In this document: piece by piece, positions 53,854 to 62,653 of the stretch
Numbering within the stretch: the first letter of the stretch is position 1
How the letters are laid out: each line of letters starts with the position of its first letter
Origin: Rhizobium sp. 2MFCol3.1
GTDB taxonomy: Bacteria; Pseudomonadota; Alphaproteobacteria; Rhizobiales; Rhizobiaceae
DNA length: 64,000 nt
Direction: 5' to 3'
NCBI RefSeq assembly: GCF_000377565.1
Contig: NZ_KB898364.1
Location: 62,001-126,000, forward strand
Made by a program: the position numbers and the translations under genes
Notes under the pieces: model-generated
Seen by the model: the letters and a program-made list of their open reading frames with translations, nothing else
Told to the model about the DNA's origin: nothing
Database searches by the model: none

Positions 53854-55089
53854 TCAGTCGGCGGAGCCGATGATTTCGGCAAAGCGCTTCTGCGCCGCCT
53901 CAGGCGTCATCGAGGCATTGGCGAAGAACTCCGAGAAGAGGTCTTCCTTCTGCTTCTGGCTGTCGGCCGAAAGCAACTGGTCGGTGCCTTCGACGATGTT
54001 GCCCTTCTTCAGGATCTCGAGACCCTTCTTCATGCAGTCGTTGGCAGCCTCGAGATCGACATCACCGCGAACCGGCAGCGAGCCCTTCTTGAGGTTGAAG
54101 GCGACCTGGGTCTTCGGATCGAGCAGCGTCTTGGCGAGAACATCCTGCGCCTTAGACTTGGCTTCGTCCTTGAGCAGCGGGAAGTAGAACGCATCACCAC
54201 CGGTGGAGATGATTTCGTTCACGCCCAGCCCCGGAAGGCAGGTGTAGTCGGTACCGGCCTTCTGACCGGCGAGAGCGAATTCGCCCTGCGCCCAGTCACC
54301 CATGATCTGGCCGCCGGCCTTGCCGGTGATGACCAGATTGGTTGCCTGGTTCCAATCCTGGACGTTGCTGCCCTTGGACATCTTGCGGGCGTCGTCTGCA
54401 GCCTTGAAGACCTTGGCGATCTCGGGACCGGCAGCCACGTCGGCGTCCTTGTCCTTGAATACCTTGTTGAACGTGTCCTTGCCGGCGATCGCCACCATCA
54501 GCGTGTCGAAAGCGCCTGCTGCCTGCCACGGCTGACCGCCGACGGCGAGCGGCACGATACCGACCTTTTCGAGAGCCGGAGCGGCGGCGACGAATTCATC
54601 CCAGTTCTTCGGCACGTCAACGCCGGCCTTCTTGAAGGCGGCGTTCGAGAGCCACAGCCACTGCCAGGAGTGGATGTTGACGGGGGCGCAATAGATCTTG
54701 CCGTCGATCGTGCAGCTGTCGAGCAGGCTTGCCGGACGGATGATGTCCTTCCAGTGCTCGGCGGTCGCGACATCGGTCAGGTCGCGCATCAGACCAGCCT
54801 GAACGAGTTCTTCCGCCTGACGGCCGTGGTTGAACTGGGTGGCGCCCATCGGATCGCCGCCGGTGATGCGGCTGACCATGATCGGACGCGCCGTGCCGCC
54901 GGAACCGGCGATGGCACCGTCAACCCACTTATTGCCGGTCGCGTCGAATGCCTTGGCGAGTTCGGCCACCGCAGCGGCTTCGCCGCCCGAGGTCCACCAG
55001 TGCGTGACTTCGAGATCGGTGGCGTGTGCCGCACCAAGCGGCAGGGCGACGGATGCGCACAGCGCTGCCGCCATCAAACGAATATTCAT
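53854..55089 (-). CDS. Sugar ABC transporter substrate-binding protein
   Basis: A 411-aa periplasmic protein with signal RLMAAALCASVALPLGAAHA. The mature start LEVTHWWTSGGEAAAVAELA, followed by GGTARPIMVSRITGGDPMGATQ and IYCAPVNIHSWQWLWLSN, resembles the glucose/mannose-type CUT1 binding proteins. GGQPWQAAGAFDTLMVAI is another family segment. It is the first gene of the nine-gene sugar locus and diverges from the LacI regulator. The ligand could be a monosaccharide or short oligosaccharide. Confidence 0.9.
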   Translation of the reverse strand: MNIRLMAAALCASVALPLGAAHATDLEVTHWWTSGGEAAAVAELAKAFDATGNKWVDGAIAGSGGTARPIMVSRITGGDPMGATQFNHGRQAEELVQAGLMRDLTDVATAEHWKDIIRPASLLDSCTIDGKIYCAPVNIHSWQWLWLSNAAFKKAGVDVPKNWDEFVAAAPALEKVGIVPLAVGGQPWQAAGAFDTLMVAIAGKDTFNKVFKDKDADVAAGPEIAKVFKAADDARKMSKGSNVQDWNQATNLVITGKAGGQIMGDWAQGEFALAGQKAGTDYTCLPGLGVNEIISTGGDAFYFPLLKDEAKSKAQDVLAKTLLDPKTQVAFNLKKGSLPVRGDVDLEAANDCMKKGLEILKKGNIVEGTDQLLSADSQKQKEDLFSEFFANASMTPEAAQKRFAEIIGSAD

Positions 55090-55542
55090 GAGTTCTCCTC
55101 CCTCACTGAAACGTTGCCGGAAAAACTTAGTTCAATCGATATTGCCGCGCAACAGCCACCCCTTAAAATTTTCTTTCAGGCCATGCTTTGCTACCTTTGC
55201 CTGCTGAAACAACGCCATTCCCGCAAGCCGGTGCAAAGGCGTGGCGCACCCATGTGCAAGTGCAAATCGCTTCTATATATCTGTTTTTATGTCTTTTATT
55301 CGACTGGTATCATGACGTAATTTCTCATTATCGTTCGCAGGTGCAAAAATTTCGCGCAAAAACCACCGATTCAACCATTGGGCGCATACGCGACAGAACC
55401 ATCGCAAAAATCGCTCGACAATTTCACTGTAACGTTACAGATTTTAAGGCCCGTGGGAGGGAACGGCATTTGTGTATTCAGGCTTACAGCACTGCGAAAA
55501 GCATCTATAAGCGAACCAAATCGCGTAGGACGGCCTAGAGGG
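55090..55542. promoter_or_regulatory. Divergent control region with LacI-type operator
   Basis: The 453-bp gap has a perfect 14-bp palindrome CTGTAACGTTACAG at 55427-55440 with the central CG typical of LacI/GalR operators, 102 bp before the LacI start. A weaker AACGTT core lies at 55110-55115 next to the binding-protein start. The region is AT-richer around 55260-55340, suitable for promoters. I see no gene in it; the short frame at 55188-55538 looks non-coding. Confidence 0.6.
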
Positions 55543-56583
55543 ATGAAAAACAAAGCGAATTTCGGGACGACGGTGACCGAGGCATCTCGGGAGAGACCGA
55601 CACTGAAGACGATTGCCTTCATGACCGGCCTCGGCATCACCACTGTGTCGCGCGCGTTGAAGGATGCACCCGACATCGGCGCGGAGACCAAGGAACGCGT
55701 GCGGATGGTGGCAAGCCAGCTCGGCTATCAGCCGAACCGCGCCGGCGTGCGCCTCAGAACCGGCAAGACAAACGTCATTGCGCTCGTTCTGAGCATAGAT
55801 GAGGAGATCATGGGCTTCTCGAGCCAGCTGGTCTTCGGCATCTCGGAGGTCCTGACCGGCACGCCCTACCACATCGTCGTCACGCCGCATTCGCACAGCA
55901 AGGACCCGATGCTGCCGGTGCGCTACATCCTGGAGACAGGCTCGGCCGATGGCGTCATCATCTCCCGCATCGAGCCAGATGATCCGCGTGTGCGCCTGCT
56001 CAGCGAGCGCAACATGCCGTTCGCCACGCATGGACGCACCGACGCCGGGCTGATGCACCCGTTCCACGACTTCGACAATGAAGCCTTCGCCCACCAGGCC
56101 GTCGAGAAGCTGGTCGCGCGCGGTCGCAAGCGCATCGCCCTCCTCCAGCCTCCAAGCAAGCTAACCTATTACACGCACACGCGTATCGGCTTCCAGACCG
56201 GCCTGCATGACTACGGCGCCGAGGAAGTGCCGCTGCGCGTCACCATCGACACGCCGCTGGACGATATCCGCAACGCCGTCGAGACCATGATGCGCTCCAG
56301 CAACGCACCTGACGGCATCGTCTGTCTCGCCGGCAGCGCCGCCATCGCCGTCAACGCCGGCATCGAAGCCGCCGGCAAGCGCCTCGGCCACGATGTCGAC
56401 ATGGCCTCGAAGGAATCGGCGCCGATCCTCAACTGGATCCGCCCGGAGATCATCACCGCCTATGAAGACGTCCGCCACGCCGGCCGCGAAATGGCCAAGG
56501 CCGTCATCGCCCGCATCGACGGCGTCGAGCCGGAGCTGCTGCAGAGCGTCAGCCAGCCGGTCTGGACACGACCGGGCAGCTGA
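55543..56583 (+). CDS. LacI family transcriptional regulator of the sugar locus
   Basis: A 346-aa regulator. HTH TLKTIAFMTGLGITTVSRAL (20-39) with the hinge LGYQPNRAGVRLRTGKTN is followed by a periplasmic-binding-protein-like sensor domain (VIALVLSIDEEIMG onward) and a C-terminal SQPVWTRPG tail seen in rhizobial sugar repressors. It probably represses the divergent operon until a sugar binds. The ATG at 55543 has GAGGG very close, so a start slightly upstream is possible. Confidence 0.88.
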   Translation: MKNKANFGTTVTEASRERPTLKTIAFMTGLGITTVSRALKDAPDIGAETKERVRMVASQLGYQPNRAGVRLRTGKTNVIALVLSIDEEIMGFSSQLVFGISEVLTGTPYHIVVTPHSHSKDPMLPVRYILETGSADGVIISRIEPDDPRVRLLSERNMPFATHGRTDAGLMHPFHDFDNEAFAHQAVEKLVARGRKRIALLQPPSKLTYYTHTRIGFQTGLHDYGAEEVPLRVTIDTPLDDIRNAVETMMRSSNAPDGIVCLAGSAAIAVNAGIEAAGKRLGHDVDMASKESAPILNWIRPEIITAYEDVRHAGREMAKAVIARIDGVEPELLQSVSQPVWTRPGS

Positions 56584-56609
56584 GGGAAGTCAACAAGGAA
56601 AGACAACGC

Positions 56610-57167
56610 ATGACCAAGGCTCTCCTCATCATCGATGTGCAGAACGCCATCGTTGCGGGCAAAGGCACGCCCGAACGGCAGCCATTAATCGACGCCGCGC
56701 TTGATGAGACCGTCGCCCGCCTCGCGGCGCTCCGGGAACGCGCATGGCATAGCGGCGTCCCCGTCGTCCTCGTACAGCACGACGGCGATCCGGGCCATCG
56801 CCTCGCGATCGGCACGCAAGGCTGGGAAATCAGGCAGGAACTCGCGCCTGGCAGCGGCGACACCGTCGTTCACAAGAAGAGCGCCGACTCTTTCTTCGAG
56901 ACTGATTTGACCGAGCGGCTGACGGAGCGCTCCGTGACCCATCTCGTCGTCGGCGGCTGCATGTCGCAGTTCTGCGTCGACACCACGGTGCGCCGCGCCG
57001 TCTCGCTTGGCTACAACGTCACCCTTATCGCCGACGGCCACACGACCGCCGATTCGGGCTCATTGACCTTCGCCGAGATCGTCTCCCACCATAACGAGAC
57101 GTTGGATGATTTCGATGCCGGGTCCGCGCTGGCGATCGTTCGCGCCGCCGCCGAAATCCAGTTCTGA
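56610..57167 (+). CDS. Isochorismatase-family cysteine hydrolase
   Basis: A 185-aa hydrolase with the triad Asp9 (LLIIDVQNAIV), Lys89 or 90 (VVHKKSADSFFETD) and Cys122 (GGCMSQFCVDTTVRRA), and the usual cis-peptide region before Cys. Members cleave amides such as nicotinamide or other small ureides; the substrate is not identified. It is 26 bp downstream of the LacI gene and may share its transcript. A strong terminator follows. Confidence 0.88.
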   Translation: MTKALLIIDVQNAIVAGKGTPERQPLIDAALDETVARLAALRERAWHSGVPVVLVQHDGDPGHRLAIGTQGWEIRQELAPGSGDTVVHKKSADSFFETDLTERLTERSVTHLVVGGCMSQFCVDTTVRRAVSLGYNVTLIADGHTTADSGSLTFAEIVSHHNETLDDFDAGSALAIVRAAAEIQF

Positions 57168-57193
57168 ACCAGTTCAACTGGCCTAAACGCAAA

Positions 57194-57218
57194 ACAGCCG
57201 GGCAAATGGCCCGGCTGT
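57194..57218 (+). terminator. Terminator between convergent isochorismatase and gnd genes
   Basis: ACAGCCGGGC, loop AAATG, then GCCCGGCTGT make a perfect 10-bp stem followed by TGTCATTTTC. It lies 26 bp after the isochorismatase-family stop and 22 bp after the gnd stop on the other strand, so it could serve both. Confidence 0.75.
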
Positions 57219-57240
57219 TGTCATTTTCAGAAAGCGAACC

Positions 57241-58671
57241 TTAGAAGGTCGCCGCACCGCTGCCCCATGGGCCGTGGTGGAAGTCCTTGCCGTCGAGGCG
57301 ATCGAAGCCGTGGGCGCCGAAGAAGTCGCGCTGCGCCTGGATCAGGTTGGCAGTGCCGCGGCCCTGGCGGTAGGCGTCGAAGTAGGTGAGAGCCGAAGTG
57401 AGCGCCGGAACCGGCAGGCCGGCCTGCAGGGCAGCGCCGACAACGCGACGAAGCGCCGGCAGCGATTCCTTGACCATATCCGCGAAAGCAGGCGTCACGA
57501 TCAGGTTGGCGACGTCAGGCGCCTTGGTGAAGGCCGAGGTGATTTCGTCGAGGAACTGCGAGCGGATGATGCAGCCATCGCGCCAGATCTTGGCAATAGT
57601 TGGCATCGGCAGCGACCACTTAAACTCGCGCGAGGCTTCCGCCATCACCGCGAAGCCCTGAGCGTAAGCGCCGATCTTGGCGGCGAACAGAGCCAGTTCC
57701 AGATCCTTGACCAGCTCGGGACCGTAAGCGACCGGGAAGTTGTATTCCGGCTTGCCGAAGATCTTCTCGGCGGCTTCGCGCTCGGTCTTCATCGACGACA
57801 GGCTGCGGGCGGCAACGGCCGCTTCGATCGCCGTTGCCGGGATGCCCATGTTCTGCGCTTCGATCGCCGACCATTTGCCGGTGCCCTTCTGGCCAGCCTT
57901 GTCGAGGATCATGTCGACCATCGCACCGCCGGAGATCGGATCGGTGGCGGCCAGAACCTTCTCGGAGATCTCGATCAGGTAGGAGTTCAGGCGGCCCTTG
58001 TTCCAGTCGCCGAAGATGCCGGAGATGTCCTTGGCGCTCTTGCCGAGACCGTCGCGCAGCACGCCGTAGATTTCGGCGATCATCTGCATGTCGGCATATT
58101 CGATGCCGTTGTGGATCGTCTTGACGAAGTGACCGGCGCCGTCATTGCCGAGCCAGGCAACGCAAGGGTCGCCCTTGTACTTGGCAGCGATCGAGGTCAG
58201 CACCGGCTCGACGCGCTTCCAGCTGTCTTCCGTGCCGCCGACCATGATCGACGGGCCGTGACGCGCACCTTCCTCACCACCGGAAACACCCATGCCGATA
58301 AAGGTCAGGTCGGTGTCCTTGAGGCGATCGAAGCGGGCGATCGTGTCGCGGAAATTGGCGTTGCCGGCATCGATCATGATGTCGCCCTTGGAGAGATGCG
58401 GACGCAGCAGCTCCATCTGCTGATCGACAGGCTCGCCGGCCTTGATCATGATGATGATCGGGCGCGGCGGGCGGATCGCCTCGACGAATTCCTCGATCGT
58501 CTTGCACGGAATGATCTGCTTCTTCAGATCGCCGGCGCTCTCGTAAAACTCGTCCGTCTTGTCGGGCGTCCGGTTGAACACCGCAATCTTGTTGCCCTTT
58601 TCCGCGATGTTCAGAGCGAGGTTGGAACCCATGACCGCAAGGCCGATCAGCCCGATTTCTGCCTTTTCCAC
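57241..58671 (-). CDS. gnd: 6-Phosphogluconate dehydrogenase, decarboxylating
   Basis: A 476-aa enzyme of normal length. NADP site GLIGLAVMGSNLALNIAEKG, DAGNANFRDT, MGVSGGEEGARHGPSIM and HNGIEYADMQ are the 6PGDH signature, and the C-terminal helix region ends HGPWGSGAATF. It converts 6-phosphogluconate to ribulose 5-phosphate in the pentose phosphate pathway. I used GTG 58671 with GGAG seven bases before it; the in-frame upstream part has no family similarity. Confidence 0.94.
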   Translation of the reverse strand: MEKAEIGLIGLAVMGSNLALNIAEKGNKIAVFNRTPDKTDEFYESAGDLKKQIIPCKTIEEFVEAIRPPRPIIIMIKAGEPVDQQMELLRPHLSKGDIMIDAGNANFRDTIARFDRLKDTDLTFIGMGVSGGEEGARHGPSIMVGGTEDSWKRVEPVLTSIAAKYKGDPCVAWLGNDGAGHFVKTIHNGIEYADMQMIAEIYGVLRDGLGKSAKDISGIFGDWNKGRLNSYLIEISEKVLAATDPISGGAMVDMILDKAGQKGTGKWSAIEAQNMGIPATAIEAAVAARSLSSMKTEREAAEKIFGKPEYNFPVAYGPELVKDLELALFAAKIGAYAQGFAVMAEASREFKWSLPMPTIAKIWRDGCIIRSQFLDEITSAFTKAPDVANLIVTPAFADMVKESLPALRRVVGAALQAGLPVPALTSALTYFDAYRQGRGTANLIQAQRDFFGAHGFDRLDGKDFHHGPWGSGAATF

Positions 58672-58900
58672 GATAACTCTCCGGTTAGTCAAATTGGACG
58701 GGTGTTGTGGCACTCTCTGGCTCATACGGCAAGTTCGATTCGCCTCGGATCGGTCGCGTATTGCGTCCGGCGCCAAGTGAACCATATTGCCAACGAGGCC
58801 CTGATGTGGGCGGTTTTGGTGCCGTTGGCACCCAAGCGGCAGTGATGCACCGTAAATATGCGACGTTAAGCCGCCCGCGAAAATGAAGGAGGAGAACCCC

Positions 58901-59299
58901 GTGGCAACCATGCCTGCAAGAATCATTCATCGGTCCATCGAGCGGAACTTGCGCGACGTCTGGGCTTTTGCCGGCGCGCCTGAAAACATGCCGCTCTGGG
59001 CATCGGGCCTCGCATCCGGCCTCGAAAAAAGCGGCGACGACTGGATCGCCAAGGGCGTCCTCGGCACCGTTCGCGTCAGCTTCGCGCCACACAACGAATT
59101 CGGCGTTCTCGACCACACCGTCACGATCGCAAACGGCTTGCGGGTCTACAATGCGCTGAGGATCATCCCGAACGGCGACGGCTGCGAGGTGATGTTCACT
59201 TTGCTGCGGCTACCGGATATGACCGACGAGCAGTTCGAGGCCGACGCGGCGCATGTCGCGCGCGATCTGGAAGCGCTGAAGAAGCTGATGGAAATCTAG
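58901..59299 (+). CDS. SRPBCC family protein
   Basis: A 132-aa helix-grip protein: RIIHRSIERNLRDVWAFAGA at the start, PLWASGLASGLEKSGDDWIA in the middle, and TDEQFEADAAHVARDLEALK as the C-terminal helix. The GTG at 58901 has GGAGG eight bases upstream, better than the ATG at 58883 that overlaps the ribosome site. It lies 9 bp before the VOC gene in the same direction. Ligand unknown. Confidence 0.75.
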   Translation: MATMPARIIHRSIERNLRDVWAFAGAPENMPLWASGLASGLEKSGDDWIAKGVLGTVRVSFAPHNEFGVLDHTVTIANGLRVYNALRIIPNGDGCEVMFTLLRLPDMTDEQFEADAAHVARDLEALKKLMEI

Positions 59300-59308
59300 G
59301 AAGCACCG

Positions 59309-59662
59309 ATGACATCTACGAAAACCGAGCTTCGCATCGACTATGTCGAGTTCAACGTCGCCGATATCGAGCGCTCCAAGGCCTTCTACGGCAAGGCGTT
59401 CGGCTGGCGCTTCACCGATTACGGCCCCAATTACTGCGAATTCGACGATGGACGTCTGAAAGGCGGCTTCACCAATCTTGAGGCACCCCGCCCCGGCGGC
59501 CCGCTCGTCATTCTTTACGCCGATGACCTTGAGGCGGCGCTACGATCCGTCGAAGACGCGGGCGGCAAGATCGTTCGCCCGATCTTCGGATTCCCGGGCG
59601 GCAGCCGCTTTCACTTCGCAGATCCCGATGGATACGAACTGGCGGTGTGGACGAAGGCCTGA
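59309..59662 (+). CDS. VOC (glyoxalase/bleomycin-resistance) family protein
   Basis: A 117-aa two-repeat VOC fold: RIDYVEFNVADIERSKAFYG at the start and FPGGSRFHFADPDGYELAVW at the end. It may be a metal-dependent lyase or a binding protein; the length fits single-domain dimeric members. It follows the SRPBCC gene by 9 bp, so they may act together. Its stop abuts the stop of the convergent PAS gene. Confidence 0.85.
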   Translation: MTSTKTELRIDYVEFNVADIERSKAFYGKAFGWRFTDYGPNYCEFDDGRLKGGFTNLEAPRPGGPLVILYADDLEAALRSVEDAGGKIVRPIFGFPGGSRFHFADPDGYELAVWTKA

Positions 59663-60409
59663 TCAGGCGGCGAGGTTAGCCGCCGACGATGAAGATCCGG
59701 CATCCTGCGAGACAACAAGTGCGCCGATGATGTAGCCGGACGAATCGCGCAGCGGCGACATGCGATACCGTGTTCTCTGTACGACGTTTTCCTCGCGCCG
59801 TTCATAGGTCTGGTCGCATGATTCGCCCGAGAAACATGCGTCGAGCATGCCCTTGACGCAGTCCACGAACCGCGCTTCCCCGAGAACATCCTTCACATGC
59901 CGCCCGACCATCTCGAATGGCTTGCGCTTGGCGTAAGCGGAGCTCGCGGCATTGGCGTAGAGGTAGCGGTAGTCCTTGGTCAGGACCGCAACGCGGTCCG
60001 GCAGGGCTTCGAGGATGGCCGAATTCAGGAAATTGCCATTGTCGGTATTGGGCACATAGGCAGCAGGCGCGGTTACCCGTTCGCGGTCCATGCGCTCAAG
60101 CGGCGGCATCTGCCAGCGCGGAACGGTCGAACCGAGATACTGCTCCATCATATAGGCAAGCAGCTTGACATGCTCGCGCACGGATTCGCTGTCTTCGGCA
60201 TACTGATCGATCAGGCAGCCGACAAACTGCATCTGCATATGCGCGTAGAACAGATTGGTAGCGCGGTAGCCAAGAATCGTCTCGATCAGCGCGTCGATGG
60301 AGCCGTCGAGGCTGCTCACCCGCGCATCATCACCGAGCCGTATGGCCTCGTCAATTTGCGAACACCGCAACGAGAACGCCTGAAAAAGCCCGAGCACGAC
60401 ACCTCCCAT
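59663..60409 (-). CDS. PAS-domain protein without output domain
   Basis: A 248-aa protein. The N-terminal 110 residues are helical (ILGYRATNLFYAHMQMQFVG). A PAS domain with NSAILEALPDRVAVLTKDYR, then YLYANAASSAYAKRKPFEMV and GRHVKDVLG, runs to about residue 235 and ends with YIIGALVVSQDAG. No kinase, GGDEF, EAL or HTH domain follows, so it may act through a partner. The ATG at 60409 has a poor ribosome site; a GTG four codons later is an alternative. Confidence 0.75.
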   Translation of the reverse strand: MGGVVLGLFQAFSLRCSQIDEAIRLGDDARVSSLDGSIDALIETILGYRATNLFYAHMQMQFVGCLIDQYAEDSESVREHVKLLAYMMEQYLGSTVPRWQMPPLERMDRERVTAPAAYVPNTDNGNFLNSAILEALPDRVAVLTKDYRYLYANAASSAYAKRKPFEMVGRHVKDVLGEARFVDCVKGMLDACFSGESCDQTYERREENVVQRTRYRMSPLRDSSGYIIGALVVSQDAGSSSSAANLAA

Positions 60410-60567
60410 GCCGATTTCCGTGAGGGAATTGCTTTAACACCAAGGATCGCCACGGCATCTTTACCGTTCATAATCCTTCCTGTCAGAAATCGGTAACATG
60501 ACGCCACTTCATGTTCAATGACGAAGAGACCTTGTTTTTCAATGACAAGATGTAGTGGGACGTCCCA

Positions 60568-61500
60568 CTACATGATTTGGCGCTTGATTTCCCACCGGTC
60601 GTGATACCAGAGCCACTGCTCAGGATACTCGCGCACCCAGCTTTCGACCTTGTCGTTCAACAGCTGCGCCGTACCGACCATATCGAGGTTGCCGTTCGCA
60701 TCGCGCGGCAACTCGACCTTAGGCTCGATTTCCAGCCGGTAGCGATTGCCGGGCAGGCGGATGCAGCGGGCCGGATAGACCTCGCAGTTGAACTGACGCA
60801 CCAGCTTTCCAAGCAACGGATTGGTCTTCACCGGCAGGCCGAAGAATTCGGTCTTCAGGCCACGGCCGAACTTCTGGTCGACGAGCACGCCAACCCCCTG
60901 CTCCGCTTCCAGCTGGCGCGCGAGCGCAAACGACGATCCGGCATGCGACGGCACCAGCTTGCCCATGCGGGCACTGCGGAAGTCGAACACCTTCTGCGCC
61001 ACGTAGGGATTGTTCGGCGGACGGAAGAGGACGCTGACGTAGAGGCCGAAGGCGGCACCAGCCACCGGCAGCAGCTCGAAATTGCCGGTATGGCCGGTAA
61101 AGACGATGAAGGGACGCGGGTTTTCCAGGAGATCGAGGAAGATCGGGATCCCCGACACTTCTACCCTGCCCGGCTCGCTCTTCTCAGGATCGAAATCGAA
61201 CAGCCGGTCAAGAAACACGTACTCCGCCGCAAGCCGGCCCATATTGGCCCAGCTGCCAAGCGCGATCTGGTTGATCTCCTCTTCGCTCTTTTCGGGAAAG
61301 GCGTTGCGGAGATTGGCAAGTATAAGCTTGTGGCGCTTCATCTTCGGGCCGATCTTGCGCATCAGCCAGTCGATGAAATTGATCGCCCCGTCGGCCGGGA
61401 AGATCTTCAGGAAGTTCAGGAAGCCGAACATCACCTGCGCGATCAGCCACTGGCGAAAATGGTCCAGTTTCAGGACGATCCGGGTGATGAACAGCTCCAA
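60568..61500 (-). CDS. lpxXL: Lipid A VLCFA acyltransferase (LpxXL-type, HtrB family)
   Basis: A 310-aa inner-membrane acyltransferase of the LpxL/HtrB family. The catalytic HX4E is His137/Glu142 in FTGHTGNFELLP, followed by VSVLFRPPNNPYV and VLVDQKFGRG. It transfers an acyl group, here probably the 27-hydroxyoctacosanoate made by the neighbouring genes, to lipid A. The start appears to be a TTG at 61500, 4 bp after the adh stop, with a weak ribosome site; this start should be treated with care. Confidence 0.85.
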   Translation of the reverse strand: MELFITRIVLKLDHFRQWLIAQVMFGFLNFLKIFPADGAINFIDWLMRKIGPKMKRHKLILANLRNAFPEKSEEEINQIALGSWANMGRLAAEYVFLDRLFDFDPEKSEPGRVEVSGIPIFLDLLENPRPFIVFTGHTGNFELLPVAGAAFGLYVSVLFRPPNNPYVAQKVFDFRSARMGKLVPSHAGSSFALARQLEAEQGVGVLVDQKFGRGLKTEFFGLPVKTNPLLGKLVRQFNCEVYPARCIRLPGNRYRLEIEPKVELPRDANGNLDMVGTAQLLNDKVESWVREYPEQWLWYHDRWEIKRQIM

Positions 61501-61504
61501 GGGA

Positions 61505-62533
61505 TCAATCCATCTTCAGGATGATCTTGCCGAAGATCTGGCGCGATTCCATGCGCTCCAGCGCCCGGTCGATGTCGTCGAAACCGACTTCGGTATCGAT
61601 GACGGGATGCACGAGGCCACGGCCCATCTTCTGCATGGCGTCGGCCATGTTCTCCATGCGGCAACCGAAGGAGCCGAGCAGCTTCAGCTGCTGCTGGAAC
61701 AACATCATAAGGTTCATGTCGGTGGAGACGCCCGATGTCGAGCCGCAGGTAACGAGACGCCCGCCGCGCTTCAGGCAGAGCATCGAGCCCGCCCAGGTAT
61801 CCTTGCCCACATGTTCGAAGACGACGTCGACGCCCTTCTTCTTGGTGAGCTTGCGCACCACGCCCTCGAAGCGGTCCGTGCGATAGTTGATGACGTGATC
61901 GGCGCCGAGCGCCTTGGCCTTCTCGATCTTGTCGTCGGAACCAACGGTGGTGATGACGGTGCAGCCGATCTTCTTGGCAAGCTGGATCGCCGCCGTGCCG
62001 ATACCGGACCCGCCGGCATGCACGAGGATCGTTTCGCCCGGCTCAAGCTTGGCGTTGTCGAACAGCATGTGCTCGACGGTGCCGAAAGTAACCGGTGCGA
62101 CGGCCGCGCCAACGGCATCGACGCCGGGAGGTGCCGGAACGAGCAAGCGAGCCGGAAGATTGACCTTCTCCTGCGCGAAACCGTCAAGATGGAAACCGTG
62201 AACGCCCGAGACATGTTCGCAAAGATTGTCGCGACCCTCGCGGCACGGACGGCAGAGACCGCAGGTGCGCGCGCCATAGACGGCGACCAGCTGGCCCGGA
62301 AGCACGTTGGAGACGCCCGGCCCGATCGCCTCGACGACACCGGATGCTTCCGCGCCGATGACGAGCGGCATCTTGCGCTTGGCAAACGCCATGCCGCGCC
62401 AGCCCCAAACGTCGATATGGTTGAGCGCGACCGCCTTGACGCGCAGCGTCACTTCGCCGGCGCCGGGCGCATCGGGTTCAGGCAGATCGGTGATCTCGAG
62501 CTTGCGGTCGTCGATCAGTTGCAGAGCGCGCAT
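61505..62533 (-). CDS. Zinc-type alcohol dehydrogenase of the lipid A VLCFA cluster (adh2XL-like)
   Basis: A 342-aa MDR-family dehydrogenase. It has GRGV-type N-fold, ARTCGLCRPCREGRDNLCEH with structural-zinc Cys residues, and the NAD(P) site HAGGSGIGTAAIQLAKKIG. In rhizobia the gene at this place between fabF1XL and lpxXL is adh2XL, needed for normal very-long-chain fatty acid on lipid A. The precise reaction is not known. It follows fabF by 120 bp and is tightly linked to lpxXL. Confidence 0.85.
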   Translation of the reverse strand: MRALQLIDDRKLEITDLPEPDAPGAGEVTLRVKAVALNHIDVWGWRGMAFAKRKMPLVIGAEASGVVEAIGPGVSNVLPGQLVAVYGARTCGLCRPCREGRDNLCEHVSGVHGFHLDGFAQEKVNLPARLLVPAPPGVDAVGAAVAPVTFGTVEHMLFDNAKLEPGETILVHAGGSGIGTAAIQLAKKIGCTVITTVGSDDKIEKAKALGADHVINYRTDRFEGVVRKLTKKKGVDVVFEHVGKDTWAGSMLCLKRGGRLVTCGSTSGVSTDMNLMMLFQQQLKLLGSFGCRMENMADAMQKMGRGLVHPVIDTEVGFDDIDRALERMESRQIFGKIILKMD

Positions 62534-62653
62534 GGCAAAATCCTTCGCGGTCGCACCAGCCGGACGGCCGATGCGCGGTTTATGTTTGCTGTTGCGTCCC
62601 GCAGGCCCTTGCCGGGCGCGGCCGCAACAATGGAATTTATGGTCGCAAACCGC

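Noticed and set aside
55188..55538. 116-aa plus-strand frame upstream of the LacI gene
   Set aside because: It covers the operator and promoter region, has no motif, and its codon use differs from neighbouring genes.
57274..58845. 523-aa plus-strand frame opposite gnd
   Set aside because: gnd is complete and highly conserved on the other strand; this frame has no recognisable motif.
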